In this document: piece by piece, positions 14,735-22,868 of the stretch | How the letters are laid out: each line of letters begins with the position of its first letter | How positions within the stretch are numbered: the stretch's first letter is position 1 | From: AWTP1-13 sp035550075 | Lineage (GTDB): Bacteria; Pseudomonadota; Alphaproteobacteria; Rhizobiales; Hyphomicrobiaceae | Direction of reading: 5' to 3' | Length of the DNA: 25,943 nt | NCBI GenBank assembly: GCA_035550075.1 | Contig: DASZQG010000214.1 | Coordinates: forward strand, 1 to 25,943 | Notes under the pieces: generated by a model | Database searches by the model: none | What the model saw: the letters and a program-made list of their open reading frames with translations, nothing else | Told to the model about the DNA's origin: nothing | Program-made: the position numbers and the translations under genes

Positions 14735-15553
14735 TTAAAGCGCCGCCAGCGTGGCATTGGTGCGGTCCGTGATGAGCATCGCGCCCGGCTTGTGCGTTAT
14801 GCACAGCGGCGGCCGCGCCGCCTCCACCGCCACCTGCGGGGTGACCCCGCAGGCCCAGAATACGGGTAGCTGACCGGGCGCGATCTGCGGCGGATCCCCG
14901 AAATCGGGCCGCATGATGTCGGCGATGCCGATTTGCTCGGGAAGGCCCAGGTGAACCGGGGCGCCATGCACGGCCGGATAGCGCGAGGTGATCTGCACCG
15001 CCCGGATGGCGTCGGCCGGTGCCAGCGGCCGCATCGACACCACCATCTTGCCGCTGAAGCGGCCGGCCGGAACGCAGTCGATGTTGGTGCGGTACATCGG
15101 AACGGTGGTGTCACGGTCGACGTGCTGGAGGCGGATGCCTTCCTGTAGCATCGGCAACTCGAAGGAAAACGAGCAGCCGATAACGAATGCCACGAGGTCG
15201 TCTGTCCAGTATTTGCGGATGTCCGCGGGCTCGTCGATGACCTTGCCGTCCTTGAAGACGCGATAGCGCGGTACATCGGTGCGGATGTCGATATCGCCGA
15301 GGTCCGGCAGTGACGGGTCGCCGGGCGCGCCCATGCCGATGACGGGACACGGCTTGGGGTTGCGCTGGCAGAACGCAGCGAACTCCATCGCGTAGTCATT
15401 TGGCAGGATGCAGAGGTTGCCCTGCACGAACTGTGGGGCGATGCCGGCCGTGTGTCCGGTGTAGGCGCCGCTGCGAATGATCGCGCGCGCTTCCCGCGAG
15501 TCCGCGATCGACATCATCCGGCTCGACTTCGGCGGCGAGGTGATCTGCTCCAC
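14735..15553 (-). CDS. DUF1445 / UPF0317 putative hydro-lyase (D-glutamate cyclase family)
   Basis: This belongs to the DUF1445 family (annotated putative hydro-lyase, and linked through the mitochondrial homologue to D-glutamate cyclase, which makes 5-oxo-D-proline). Family stretches are ARAIIRSGAYTGHTAG, QGNLCILPNDYAMEFAAFCQRNPKPCPVIG, DLVAFVIGCSFSFELPMLQEGI, RYPAVHGAPVHLG, FWACGVTPQ and the end ITHKPGAMLITD. The start is uncertain. GTG 15553 (272 aa) has GGAAAGG upstream. ATG 15517 (260 aa) begins at the conserved part. GTG 15646 (303 aa) overlaps the stop of the transporter gene (GTGA) but adds an unconserved leader. It is the last gene of the importer operon, so its substrate may be what the importer brings in or a product of it. 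Confidence 0.83.
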   Translation of the reverse strand: MEQITSPPKSSRMMSIADSREARAIIRSGAYTGHTAGIAPQFVQGNLCILPNDYAMEFAAFCQRNPKPCPVIGMGAPGDPSLPDLGDIDIRTDVPRYRVFKDGKVIDEPADIRKYWTDDLVAFVIGCSFSFELPMLQEGIRLQHVDRDTTVPMYRTNIDCVPAGRFSGKMVVSMRPLAPADAIRAVQITSRYPAVHGAPVHLGLPEQIGIADIMRPDFGDPPQIAPGQLPVFWACGVTPQVAVEAARPPLCITHKPGAMLITDRTNATLAAL

Positions 15554-15642
15554 GGCGCTGGCCCTTTCCTGCCTACGATGGCCAAACGCTACCATGGCGG
15601 CGGGCGAGGGCCAAAGGGCCACGCCTGCCAGCGCAATCCTCC

Positions 15643-17181
15643 TCACCGTGCAATCCGTTCATTGAGCCATGCTGCAGCCTCGGCCGGTGTCACCCCCTCT
15701 GCGGTGCGGCGATTGGCTTCGCGCATACTCTGTACGGAAATCGCACCGATCAGCGGACGCAGGGCGTCCTGCAGTTTTGCATCGTTGGCACGCTTGGGTG
15801 AGACGAGAAGGATAGCGTCGTACGGGGGGACAGCATGCTTTGGATCGTCAAGCACCTGAAGTGAGTACTTGGCGATGCGGCCGTCGCTGGTATACGCCGC
15901 AATTACATCCACTTCCCCGGATGCCGCCGCCGGGTACATGAACTCGGCCTGCATCTGCCGTTGCCGGCGAAAGGCGAGGCCATACGCGTCGCGGATCGCC
16001 TTCCATTCCGGCCGGCTGAAAAATTCGAAATCGCCCGCAATCGACAGCTCGCCGGCGTGCGGCGCAAGATCAGACAGGGTATGGATGCCGAGCTGGCGGG
16101 CGCGCGCGGAATTCATGGCCAGCGCGTAGGCGTTCTCGAAGCCGAGGCCACCGAGCATCAGGATGTTGCGCGTCTTCAGCCAAGCGCCGACATCGTGCAA
16201 AGTTTCCGCGCGCGGGTGGGTATCCGTGCGATGCATCCGGTTGGCCCAGATGGTCCCGGTGTAGTCGACATACACGTCGACATCGCCCTGCTCCAGGGCC
16301 TCGAAGATCACCGCCGATCCCAATCCGTCGCGCTCGCGTGCGGAAAGGCTTGCCGCGCGCAGCCGGTCGCGGATCAGACCCGCCAGGATGTACTGCTCGG
16401 CAAACGGCTTGGCGCCGATCACGTAACCGCGCGAGCCTTGCGCGAGCACCGGCCCAAGGGCGCCGGCGACGATCAGCGCCAGGCCCAGGACACCGGCCAC
16501 CACACGGTTGTGGCTGCGGATCGCAAAACCGCGCTCGATCAGTCCGAGAAGCTGGTCCACGGCCAGCGCCAGCACGGCGGCGGCGACACAGCCGAACAGG
16601 ACGAATACCCAGTTCTGCGTCTGCAGGCCCGCGAAGATGTAGTTGCCAAGGCTCGTTTGGCCGATCGGCGTCGACAGCGTTGCCGTCCCGATCACCCAGA
16701 CCGACGCTGTCCTGATCCCGGCCATGATCACCGGCAGTGCCAGCGGCAGTTCCACCATCCGTAGCGACTGGGCGGGCGTCATGCCGACGCCAGCGGCCGC
16801 CGTCCGGACCGCTGGATCGATGCCGAGGATGCCGGTGATGGTGTTGCGCAACACCGGAAGCATGCTGTAGAGCGCCAGCGCCAGCACAGCCGGCAGGAAC
16901 CCGAGGGCGGGGAAGCTGAAACCAAACGCGCGTGCGCAGAGCCCGGCGAGTCCCAGCAGCACGGGGTAGAAAAGAGCGAGCAGCGCTAGCCCCGGCACCG
17001 TCTGCACCACGCCGGCAGCACCCAGCAGAAGTGCGCGCAGGCCCGGCCGCCGCAGCGACGCGATGGCCAGCGGCAGGCTGACCGCCAGCCCCAGCAGCAG
17101 GGCCGTCACGCTGACCAGCACGTGGCTGCCCAGATAGTCCGGCAGGCGCGTCAACGCTTCGGCCACCTGGGCGTTGGACAC
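15643..17181 (-). CDS. OpuC/EgtU-type ABC importer: fused permease and substrate-binding domain
   Basis: This is a single 512-aa chain joining a membrane permease (residues ~1-235, about six hydrophobic segments, with LLGAAGVVQTVPGLALLALF and the coupling stretch AAAGVGMTPAQSLRMVELPLALPVIMAG written here as family-typical in its parts) to an OpuAC-type binding domain (~250-512, beginning GYVIGAKPFAEQYILAGLI, with VDVYVDYTGTIW and VDVIAAYTSDGRI). Such fusions take up quaternary-amine compounds: glycine betaine, choline, carnitine or, in EgtU, ergothioneine. The binding domain would be displayed in the periplasm next to its channel. The GTG start directly follows the ATPase stop. The substrate cannot be chosen from sequence alone. 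Confidence 0.88.
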   Translation of the reverse strand: MSNAQVAEALTRLPDYLGSHVLVSVTALLLGLAVSLPLAIASLRRPGLRALLLGAAGVVQTVPGLALLALFYPVLLGLAGLCARAFGFSFPALGFLPAVLALALYSMLPVLRNTITGILGIDPAVRTAAAGVGMTPAQSLRMVELPLALPVIMAGIRTASVWVIGTATLSTPIGQTSLGNYIFAGLQTQNWVFVLFGCVAAAVLALAVDQLLGLIERGFAIRSHNRVVAGVLGLALIVAGALGPVLAQGSRGYVIGAKPFAEQYILAGLIRDRLRAASLSARERDGLGSAVIFEALEQGDVDVYVDYTGTIWANRMHRTDTHPRAETLHDVGAWLKTRNILMLGGLGFENAYALAMNSARARQLGIHTLSDLAPHAGELSIAGDFEFFSRPEWKAIRDAYGLAFRRQRQMQAEFMYPAAASGEVDVIAAYTSDGRIAKYSLQVLDDPKHAVPPYDAILLVSPKRANDAKLQDALRPLIGAISVQSMREANRRTAEGVTPAEAAAWLNERIAR

Positions 17182-17964
17182 TTACGCCCCCTGGGGCGGG
17201 AGGAGGCCCGCCAGACGCTTGGCGTGGCGGCGCGGCGTGCTCATGAGCTCCCCGACATAGCCGTCGGGGTGCGCCAAAAGCTCCTCGGATGAACCCACGG
17301 CAATGAGCCGTCCGGCCTGCAGCACGGCGATTCGGTCGGCCAGCGTCAGCGCCTCAAGCACGTCATGAGTAATCATCACTGTCGTCAGGCCGAGCGTGTC
17401 ATGAAGGCGGCGGTAGTCCTCGCCCAGCGCCTCGCGCGTCAGGGGGTCGAGCGCTGCGAACGGCTCGTCCATCAGGACGACGTCGGGGTGGGCGGCGAGC
17501 GCCCGCGCCACGCCTACGCGCTGGCGCTCGCCGCCCGAAAGCTGGCTCGGAAAGCGATCGCGATAACCGATATCGAGGCGCACGAGGCCTAACAGTTCCT
17601 CCGCGCGTGCGGTCATCCGTTCTGGCGGCCAGCCCAGCAGCTTCGGCGTGATGGTGATGTTCTCAGCCACTGTCATATGCGGGAACAGGCCGACCTCCTG
17701 GAACACGTAGCCCATGCGTCGGCGCAGCGCGACCGGCTCAAGCGCGCGGATGTCGTCGCTGCCGATGCGCAGCACGCCCTCGCTCGCCTCCGACAGGCGG
17801 TTGATGAGCTGCAGCAGGGTTGTCTTGCCGGAGCCGGAGGTGCCAACCACGGCGAGGAATTCCCCGCGCGCCACGCTCAGGGACACCGCATCGAGCGCCA
17901 ACGCATCGCTGCCGTAGCGCTTGGTTACCTTTTCGAAGGTGATGATGGCGGCATTGCCGGACAT
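17182..17964 (-). CDS. OpuC/ProV-type ABC importer ATPase
   Basis: This is the ATPase for the fused permease/binding protein that directly follows it. It is 260 aa from ATG 17964 (MSGNAAIITFEKVTKRYG). Walker A is GTSGSGKTT, the Q-loop is VFQEVGLFPHMT, the signature is LSGGERQRVGVARAL, Walker B is VVLMDEPFAALD and the switch histidine is ITHDVLEAL. The frame extends upstream to 18030, but the family start is at 17964; ATG 17979 is a weaker alternative. The regulatory CBS domains of ProV/OpuAA are absent: the protein ends soon after the ATPase core, so osmotic gating through CBS domains is not expected. It is divergent from the flavin disulfide reductase gene. Confidence 0.9.
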   Translation of the reverse strand: MSGNAAIITFEKVTKRYGSDALALDAVSLSVARGEFLAVVGTSGSGKTTLLQLINRLSEASEGVLRIGSDDIRALEPVALRRRMGYVFQEVGLFPHMTVAENITITPKLLGWPPERMTARAEELLGLVRLDIGYRDRFPSQLSGGERQRVGVARALAAHPDVVLMDEPFAALDPLTREALGEDYRRLHDTLGLTTVMITHDVLEALTLADRIAVLQAGRLIAVGSSEELLAHPDGYVGELMSTPRRHAKRLAGLLPPQGA

Positions 17965-18073
17965 GCCTGCTCTTAGCATGACCGCTGTGACTCGTCGCGC
18001 AGAGCTGCTCGCGGAACCAACGACATCCATTGTAACTTGGTGAAGGTACCCCTAGCGGTAGGAGAAGTAGGTC

Positions 18074-19423
18074 ATGGCAGCCCGCAAGTTCGATGTTCTC
18101 ATCCTCGGCGGTGGCAATGCCGGTATGGGCGTCACCGTTGACACGCGCGCGGCCGGCCTCTCCGTCGCTCTGGTCGAAGACCGGGACCTCGGCGGCACCT
18201 GTCCCAACCGCGGCTGTGTCCCGAAGAAGGTGCTGGTTGCTGCCGGCCACGCCTTGCACGAGATCGAGCAGGCCAAGACACACTGCATCGCCGCCGGGAA
18301 GCCGAGCCTCGACTGGGGCGGCCTCATTCGCCGCGAGAAGGAGCTGATCCGGCCGCTGCCGGCGTCGTTCGCGCGCACCATGGCCGATCGGGGCGTTGAA
18401 GTTCTGCGTGGCAAGGCCGTGTTCGCGGGTCCCAACGCCGTGCAGGTCGCGGGCGAGCGGATCGAGGCTGCGCACATTGTCGTCGCCACCGGCAGCGTGC
18501 CGCGCAAATTGCCGATCGAGGGCGCCGAGCACATGATTACGTCCGACGAGGTTTTGAGCGAGGAGGAGCAGCCGGGCAGCGTGGTGTTCGTCGGCGGCGG
18601 CGTGATCGCGTTCGAGTTCAGCCATGTCTATGCGCGCGCTGGCACCAAGGTCACGATCCTGGAAGCCCTGCCGCGCCTGCTGGGCCAGATGGATGCCGAC
18701 GCCGTGGACAGGCTGCGCACGGAGAGCGAGAGGATCGGCATCACCATAAACACCGGCGTCAAGGTGCAGCGCATCGCGAGGACCGGCAGCAGACTTCGCG
18801 TCACCTACGAGGTAGATGGGCGTGCCCACACCGTCGATGCGGATCGGGTTGTCAATGGCGCGGGCCGGGTGCCCAACACCGAGGATCTCAATCTCGCCGC
18901 CGGCAATATCGAGAACGATCGTGGCCGCATCGCCGTCGATCGCCACCTGCGATCAAAGACGAATCCTGCGGTTTATGTCGCCGGCGACCCGCTGGCCTCT
19001 CCGCAGCTGTCTCCCGTTGCTACCTATGAAGGTCGCATCGTCGGCCGCAACATCGTGGAGGGGCCAAAGCACGCGCCCGACTATTCCAGCATTCCCTCAT
19101 GCGTCTTTACAGTGCCGGCACTGGCCAGCGTCGGCCTTACCGAAGCGGTGGCCCGGGACAAGGGTCTGAAGATCACCGTGAAGACCAGCGAGATGACCGC
19201 CTGGCTGACGGCGCGCACCTATGCCGAGTCCGCCGCCTGGGCCAAGATCATCGTCGAGCAAGGCAGCGAGAGGATCCTTGGTGCGCACATCTTCGGTCAT
19301 GCCGGCGAGGATTTGATCAATTTCTTCGCGCTGGCGATGGGCCACGGCATCAAAGCAAACGCGCTGCGCGAGATGGTCTACGCCTACCCCACGTTCTCCA
19401 ACGACATCAAAAGTATGCTGTAG
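18074..19423 (+). CDS. Pyridine nucleotide-disulfide oxidoreductase (class I, dihydrolipoamide/glutathione reductase-like)
   Basis: This FAD flavoenzyme of 449 aa has the class I disulfide-reductase layout. The N-terminal FAD site is LILGGGNAG; the redox disulfide is GGTCPNRGCVPKK (C43, C48). The NAD(P) site is VVFVGGGVIAFEF around residue 175-185, the second FAD motif is VYVAGDP, and the dimerisation domain is ~330-449. At the C-terminus, where the His-Glu active-site pair (HPTxxE) is expected, the sequence is AYPTFSND, putting Y438 and N443 at those positions. It is therefore probably neither a standard dihydrolipoamide dehydrogenase nor a glutathione reductase. AGGAG at 18060-18064 precedes the ATG by 9 nt. 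No 2-oxoacid dehydrogenase E2 gene lies nearby. Substrate unknown. Confidence 0.85.
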   Translation: MAARKFDVLILGGGNAGMGVTVDTRAAGLSVALVEDRDLGGTCPNRGCVPKKVLVAAGHALHEIEQAKTHCIAAGKPSLDWGGLIRREKELIRPLPASFARTMADRGVEVLRGKAVFAGPNAVQVAGERIEAAHIVVATGSVPRKLPIEGAEHMITSDEVLSEEEQPGSVVFVGGGVIAFEFSHVYARAGTKVTILEALPRLLGQMDADAVDRLRTESERIGITINTGVKVQRIARTGSRLRVTYEVDGRAHTVDADRVVNGAGRVPNTEDLNLAAGNIENDRGRIAVDRHLRSKTNPAVYVAGDPLASPQLSPVATYEGRIVGRNIVEGPKHAPDYSSIPSCVFTVPALASVGLTEAVARDKGLKITVKTSEMTAWLTARTYAESAAWAKIIVEQGSERILGAHIFGHAGEDLINFFALAMGHGIKANALREMVYAYPTFSNDIKSML

Positions 19424-19432
19424 GCGGCAGCG

Positions 19433-20053
19433 TTACGGCGCGGACCGCACCCCCAGGCCGCGCATGAAGCGCTCGCGCACCTGTACGGGATCACGGTGGG
19501 TCACGCCAGTCGCCGGCTTATCGTCGATATGCACCGCGATCAGGTGCGGCTTCGATGCGGCCAGCGCCGCCTCCACCAGCCGCTCAAAGTCTTCCTCGTC
19601 CGAGGCCCAGGCGCTGTCGGCAATGCCGGAGCCGCGGGCGATGGCGACGATATCCGCGTGGCCGGCGGCGGGCGTCGGCTGACCCCCGGTGATCTGGTAG
19701 ATGCCATTGTCCATCACGACCAGGGTCAGGTTCTTCGGCGCCAGCATGGCAATGGTGGAGAGACAGCCCAGCTGCATCAGCAGCGAGCCGTCGCCTTCCA
19801 GCGCGATCACGCGGCGCTTGGGCTGTGCCAGCGCCACGCCCAGCGCGATTGGAAACGCGAGCCCCATGCTGCCGAGCATGTAGAAGTTCTGCGGCCGCTG
19901 ACCGGCCGCCCACAGGTCGAAGTTGGTATTGCCGATACCCCCAACCACGGCTTCTTCGTGCTTGAGCTTGCCGACCAGCCGCGCGGTGAGGTCGGCCCGG
20001 TTCATCACCTTGGCATTGCTGGTGCGTTCGCCACGGGTGGAGTTGTTCGCCAT
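19433..20053 (-). CDS. Thiamine-diphosphate-binding decarboxylase, PP-domain (beta) subunit, sulfopyruvate decarboxylase ComE-like
   Basis: This 206-aa protein carries the diphosphate-binding (PP) half of a ThDP enzyme. The motif runs from EGDGSLLMQLG to VVMDNGIYQITGG, the GDG-to-N spacing that binds Mg2+ and thiamine diphosphate; GSMGLAFPIALGVALAQPKRRV precedes it as usual. Its partner is the PYR-domain gene 9 nt upstream, and together they make one active site. ComD/ComE decarboxylate 3-sulfopyruvate; related pairs act on phosphonopyruvate. The actual 2-oxoacid is unknown here. AGAGG lies upstream of the ATG. It converges on the flavin reductase gene with 9 bp between stops. Confidence 0.83.
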   Translation of the reverse strand: MANNSTRGERTSNAKVMNRADLTARLVGKLKHEEAVVGGIGNTNFDLWAAGQRPQNFYMLGSMGLAFPIALGVALAQPKRRVIALEGDGSLLMQLGCLSTIAMLAPKNLTLVVMDNGIYQITGGQPTPAAGHADIVAIARGSGIADSAWASDEEDFERLVEAALAASKPHLIAVHIDDKPATGVTHRDPVQVRERFMRGLGVRSAP

Positions 20054-20062
20054 GACGCGCCT

Positions 20063-20632
20063 CTATGTCTGGAATACCTTGCCGCCGGTGAGCAGCGGCG
20101 AGAGGATCAGCGCCACCGGCGCTTGCGTGGCCACCGCCTGCTTGATCGAGCGGTCGACGACGAACTCGACCTCGTCCAGCCGGGTCAGCGTGTGATGCTC
20201 GATTGCCAGCGAGTCGAGCACCGGGCGCATGGTGTGGCACACCAGCACCTGCCCCAGGTTGAACTCGCCGAGCGTGCCCCGCTCGGAGACGAACATGATC
20301 AGCGGCACCTGGTAGGGTACCGCCAGCGACGCGATGACGTTGGCAAGTGTGCCGAAACCGCTGGTCTGCATCAGAACAGTGCCGCGCATGCCACCCATCC
20401 AGGCGCCGGCAACGATGCCAACCGCCTCCTCCTCCCGCGCGGTGGCGAAGGTGGTGAAGTAGGGGTCGGCGTGGAGGTTCTTGATCAGACCGGTGAGCAC
20501 GCGGTCGGGCACATACGTGACGAGCCTGACTTCGTTGCGCTTCAGCACCTGCAAGACGATGTCGTGCCAGGGCTGTTTCCGCGCCGCGCTTTCGCCGGCT
20601 GCGGCGGCGGCCGAGGGTTCCTTCATTCGCAT
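20063..20632 (-). CDS. Thiamine-diphosphate-binding decarboxylase, PYR-domain (alpha) subunit, sulfopyruvate decarboxylase ComD-like
   Basis: This 189-aa protein is the pyrimidine-binding (PYR) half of a two-subunit ThDP decarboxylase. The catalytic glutamate that activates the cofactor is in FATAREEEAVGIVAGAWMGG. Other PYR features are YVPDRVLTGLIKNL, VLMQTSGFGTLANVIASLA and VPLIMFVSERG. The N-terminal ~20 residues are Ala-rich and probably disordered. GAGG lies about 10 nt before the ATG; a second ATG follows two codons later. The gene is 98 bp downstream of livF on the same strand, so it may be the end of the ligase/LIV operon or have its own promoter. Confidence 0.82.
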   Translation of the reverse strand: MRMKEPSAAAAAGESAARKQPWHDIVLQVLKRNEVRLVTYVPDRVLTGLIKNLHADPYFTTFATAREEEAVGIVAGAWMGGMRGTVLMQTSGFGTLANVIASLAVPYQVPLIMFVSERGTLGEFNLGQVLVCHTMRPVLDSLAIEHHTLTRLDEVEFVVDRSIKQAVATQAPVALILSPLLTGGKVFQT

Positions 20633-20730
20633 CGGCCTACCTCGATTCTTCCCGATCTGCGCACCTGTCGGCCCGGCATGATACTTCCACGACGGCGCGG
20701 CCCGCGCAATTGCGTTGGCAAGGCGCGCGC

Positions 20731-21525
20731 CTATGACAGCCAGCGCTTGCGCCGCTTGTAGTGCTTGACGTCGCGGTAGGACTTGCGGGCGCCTCCCTCG
20801 TTGAGGCCGAGGTAGAACTCGCGGATGTCGGAGTTGGAGCGCAGCGTCTCGGCGCTGCCTTCAAGGACGATGCGGCCTGCCTCCATGACATAGCCGTGAT
20901 CGGCCACGGTTAGGGCCATGGTGGCGTTCTGCTCCACCAACAGCACCGACAAGTGCTCCTGCGCCACCAGCCGTTGCACGATGCCGAAAATCTCCTCGAC
21001 CAGCATCGGTGCGAGCCCGAGGGACGGCTCGTCCAGCAGCACAAGCTTCGGGTCGGACATCAGCGCGCGCCCGATCACCAGCATTTGCTGCTGGCCGCCC
21101 GACAGGTAGCCGGAAAGATGGTTGCGGCGCGCCTTGAGCATGGGGAAATAGGCGAACACGCGTTCGATGCCGGCGCGGATCTTGCGCGCGTCGCGCTGCA
21201 CATGGGCGCCGGCGATGAGGTTCTCCTCGGTCGTCAGGTGCTCGAACACGCGGCGCCCTTCGAACACCTGGGCAATCCCAAGCCGCGTGATGTCGAAGGC
21301 TCGCGCGCCCTCGATACGCTTGTCGAGGAACGTGATCGACCCCTTGGTGACGCTGCCGCGCTCGGTGCGCAGCAGGCCCGACACGGCCTTGAGCGTCGTT
21401 GTCTTGCCGGCGCCGTTGGCCCCGAGCAGCGCAGTGATCGCGCCCTCCTTGACCTCCAGCGACACGCCCTTCAGCACGAGGATGACGTTGTCGTAGACGA
21501 CTTCGATGTTGTTGATGGACAGCAT
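20731..21525 (-). CDS. livF: LIV-type ABC importer ATPase, LivF, second system
   Basis: This is a LivF-type ATPase of 264 aa: Walker A GANGAGKTT, signature LSGGQQQMLVIGRAL, Walker B LVLLDEPSLGLAP, switch LLVEQNATMAL. It has an extra basic C-terminal tail, SYRDVKHYKRRKRWLS, which I recall as typical of LivF proteins encoded with an AMP-forming ligase; that suggests aromatic or other organic acids rather than leucine as cargo. Its LivG partner is not in the window and probably lies beyond the right edge, before the ligase. It is separated from the binding-protein gene by 64 bp holding a strong hairpin. Confidence 0.92.
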   Translation of the reverse strand: MLSINNIEVVYDNVILVLKGVSLEVKEGAITALLGANGAGKTTTLKAVSGLLRTERGSVTKGSITFLDKRIEGARAFDITRLGIAQVFEGRRVFEHLTTEENLIAGAHVQRDARKIRAGIERVFAYFPMLKARRNHLSGYLSGGQQQMLVIGRALMSDPKLVLLDEPSLGLAPMLVEEIFGIVQRLVAQEHLSVLLVEQNATMALTVADHGYVMEAGRIVLEGSAETLRSNSDIREFYLGLNEGGARKSYRDVKHYKRRKRWLS

Positions 21526-21551
21526 CGGCGCAAGGTTCGATCCGGCTGGAA

Positions 21552-21575
21552 ACGGGCGGCGAAGCCGCCGCCCGT
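21552..21575 (-). promoter_or_regulatory. Strong hairpin between the binding-protein gene and livF
   Basis: A perfect 10-bp GC-rich inverted repeat, ACGGGCGGCG (21552-21561) and CGCCGCCCGT (21566-21575), has a 4-nt loop. On the minus strand it is followed only by TTTCC, so full termination is unlikely. In importer operons such hairpins often stabilise the upstream mRNA or attenuate the downstream genes, raising binding protein over ATPase. Confidence 0.5.
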
Positions 21576-21589
21576 CGTAATGACCAACG

Positions 21590-22834
21590 CTATTTCGCAG
21601 CGAGGTGCTTTTTGATCAGGTCGCGATAGGCCTGGAACCATTCGGAATCCTTCACGAGCTTGTTGCCCTTGACGGTCCAGACCTGCACCCAGCCGCCGCC
21701 TTCGTGATCCTCCGGCGTGATCACCATCGGCGGCACCATGCCACCCAGCGTGAAGCCCTTGACCGACTCCATGCCCTTGCGCACGTCCTCGCCGGTCGGC
21801 TTGGCGCCGCCCTTGGCCTTGATGGCGTTGCGCACCGCCTCGAGGTGCAGCGCGGCGACCATCACGCCGCGATTGTAGTAGACGCTGATTTCCTGCTCTT
21901 TCGGTACGGGCTTGCCCTGCGCCTTGTACATCGCGTTGATGTCCTTGATGACCTTGAAGTCCTCGCCGACGCCCGCGAACTGGATGGTGTGATAGCCCTG
22001 AGCCGCGCCGTAGCCGCCTGCCGCCTTGATGTCGGCTTCAGACGAGCCCCACACGAACGCGATGACCTTGCTCAGCGGGAATCCCTTGCCCTTGAGCTCC
22101 TTGATGGCCACCGACGGCGAGCGCCCGAACAGGTGGGTGATGACGAAGTCGGGCCGGTAGCGACTGGTGATGTCCAGGACCTGCGCGCCCATCTCGACGC
22201 CCGGCGCGGGCACCGCGAACGTGCGCATGTCGAAGCCTTCCATCTTGGCCAGGTCTTCGAAAATCGGCAGCGGCTCCTTGCCCGCCGGGTTGTCGTACAT
22301 CAGGTAGGCGATCTTCTTGCCCTTGAGGCTGCCGCCGAGCTGCTTTTTGATGTAGGAGACCGCCCCGGTCGCCTGCGACCAGTAGCTGGCGGCGATAGGG
22401 AAGAGATAGGGATAGCGCTTGCCGTCCGCCGATGACGCGAGGCCGAAACCCGGCGCCGTGCCCAGGATCTTGTCCTCCTCCAGCTTCTTGGTGAGCGCGA
22501 TCGTCTGCGGTGTCCCGTAGAGCCCTTCGAGCACGGCGCCTTCCTTCTTGAAGCGCTCGTGGGCCTCGACGGCCGGCGGCACCTTGTATTCCGTGTCGAT
22601 CTCCATGGCGCGGATCTTGTAGCCTTCGACGCCGCCCCTGCTGTTAACGAGGGCGACGTAGTCGTGATACCCGGGGCACAGGAACACGCCGATCGTCTGC
22701 GTCGGCCCCGTGCGGTCGCACTGCAGGCCGATGACGATCTCCTTGTCCTGCGCCAGGGCGCTCGTGCCCGCGAGCGCGAGCAGGCCCAGCGCGGCGGCAC
22801 CCGCCTGTACCCGGTATGACGCGAACTTTGACAT
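21590..22834 (-). CDS. Periplasmic substrate-binding protein of the second LIV-type importer
   Basis: This 414-aa type I periplasmic binding protein (Peripla_BP_6/LivJ-like) begins with a signal peptide ending ALA/QD at about residue 29. The mature protein starts KEIVIGLQCDRTGPTQTIG, as in binding proteins for branched-chain amino acids and aromatic acids, and has the usual two-lobe sequence pattern with hinge segments around VITHLFG and YYNRGVMVAALHLEAV. GGAGG at 22841-22845 is 6 nt before the ATG, the best ribosome-binding site in this operon, which fits the need for excess binding protein. It lies between livM and livF. The ligand is unknown; the linked ligase points to a carboxylic acid. 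Confidence 0.93.
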   Translation of the reverse strand: MSKFASYRVQAGAAALGLLALAGTSALAQDKEIVIGLQCDRTGPTQTIGVFLCPGYHDYVALVNSRGGVEGYKIRAMEIDTEYKVPPAVEAHERFKKEGAVLEGLYGTPQTIALTKKLEEDKILGTAPGFGLASSADGKRYPYLFPIAASYWSQATGAVSYIKKQLGGSLKGKKIAYLMYDNPAGKEPLPIFEDLAKMEGFDMRTFAVPAPGVEMGAQVLDITSRYRPDFVITHLFGRSPSVAIKELKGKGFPLSKVIAFVWGSSEADIKAAGGYGAAQGYHTIQFAGVGEDFKVIKDINAMYKAQGKPVPKEQEISVYYNRGVMVAALHLEAVRNAIKAKGGAKPTGEDVRKGMESVKGFTLGGMVPPMVITPEDHEGGGWVQVWTVKGNKLVKDSEWFQAYRDLIKKHLAAK

Positions 22835-22868
22835 GGGCTTCCTCCGTTTCCTTTTGTTGCAAGCTTGC

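Noticed and set aside
18074..19423. The flavin reductase as the E3 of a 2-oxoacid dehydrogenase complex with the neighbouring ThDP genes
   Set aside because: There is no E2 (lipoyl) gene, the ThDP pair is of the ComDE type rather than E1, the genes converge, and the His-Glu dyad is missing.
22859..22868. GCAAGCTTGC palindrome between livM and the binding-protein gene
   Set aside because: It is short, with no loop or T-run; probably chance.
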